Source: an uncultured Ellagibacter sp.
Lineage (GTDB): Bacteria; Actinomycetota; Coriobacteriia; Coriobacteriales; Eggerthellaceae
Direction of reading: 5' to 3'
NCBI GenBank assembly: GCA_934654815.1
Contig: CAKUGU010000025.1
Location: 1 to 33,182, forward strand
Length of the DNA: 33,182 nt
In this document: positions 33,151 through 33,182 of the stretch, piece after piece
How the letters are laid out: every line of letters starts with the position of its first letter
How positions within the stretch are numbered: position 1 is the first letter of the stretch
Notes under the pieces: generated by a model
Told to the model about the DNA's origin: nothing
What the model saw: only the letters and a program-made list of their open reading frames with translations
Databases searched by the model: none
Made by a program: the position numbers and the translations under genes

Positions 33151-33182
33151 ATGGCATATGGTAAGCAGTGGCGTACCGAGCT
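33151..33182 (+). CDS. Start of a gene leaving the window (product unknown)
   Basis: ATG 33151 follows AAGGAAGGAAG and opens the frame MAYGKQWRTE to the window edge. Only ten complete codons are present, too few to assign a family. The ATCAACC operators upstream suggest it belongs to the same regulon as the MFS and zinc-ribbon genes. Confidence 0.6.
   Translation, partial: MAYGKQWRTE

Noticed and set aside
1..33182. CRISPR arrays, tRNA genes, insertion sequences or phage genes
   Set aside because: No regularly spaced repeats, tRNA-like cloverleaf with CCA region, transposase or phage protein was seen. Non-coding regions are accounted for by promoters, dyads and terminators.

Overview
The window looks like a chromosomal segment of a high-GC, anaerobic Gram-positive actinomycete of the class Coriobacteriia, most likely family Eggerthellaceae (Eggerthella, Slackia, Gordonibacter or Adlercreutzia type). 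This is inference. It rests on the GC-rich codon use, two regulators in which a polytopic membrane domain is fused to a C-terminal LuxR helix-turn-helix, a Tat-exported DMSO-reductase-family operon, and a giant fused 2-hydroxyacyl-CoA dehydratase activase. No rRNA, tRNA, CRISPR array, IS element or phage gene was seen.

Layout. 1-8.2 kb is mainly housekeeping: the 3' end of guaB with a strong terminator, an opposing engB-glycosyltransferase pair, a LytTR response regulator followed by two membrane proteins that together make up one histidine kinase, then leuS. 8.2-19 kb: a SanA/YdcF-like protein; a membrane LuxR regulator (LuxR-1) divergent from dmsABC-like genes; a TorD-like chaperone; a second orphan DmsC-like anchor; and a secreted leucine-rich-repeat protein with three SLH domains. 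19-26 kb: a SerA-like 2-hydroxyacid dehydrogenase facing a 1316-residue activase, with a second membrane LuxR regulator (LuxR-2) upstream of the activase on the same strand. 26-28.3 kb: an MFS transporter divergent from LuxR-2, behind a 687-bp structured non-coding region. 28.3-33.2 kb: an unrecognised beta-rich protein, a 77-residue zinc-ribbon protein with a Gly-Ala-Pro repeat tail, trigger factor, a SlyD-like FKBP, an orphan trigger-factor-C-like protein, and the first codons of a gene leaving the window.

Regulation. Two dyad families stand out. A GTCACAT family (three half-sites, two forming an 11-bp perfect inverted repeat) lies between LuxR-1 and dmsA. An ATCAACC-N5-GGTTGAT family occurs in three non-coding regions: between LuxR-2 and the MFS gene, upstream of the zinc-ribbon gene, and upstream of the gene at the right edge. 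The simplest reading is that each membrane LuxR regulator has its own operator and that LuxR-2 controls a small scattered regulon. Several other genes share an extended -10 promoter of the form TGCTAYAAT with no clear -35.

The most unusual observations are the two-protein kinase (phosphoacceptor His in one membrane protein, ATPase domain in the next), the ATCAACC regulon, and the zinc-ribbon/GAP-repeat protein inside it.
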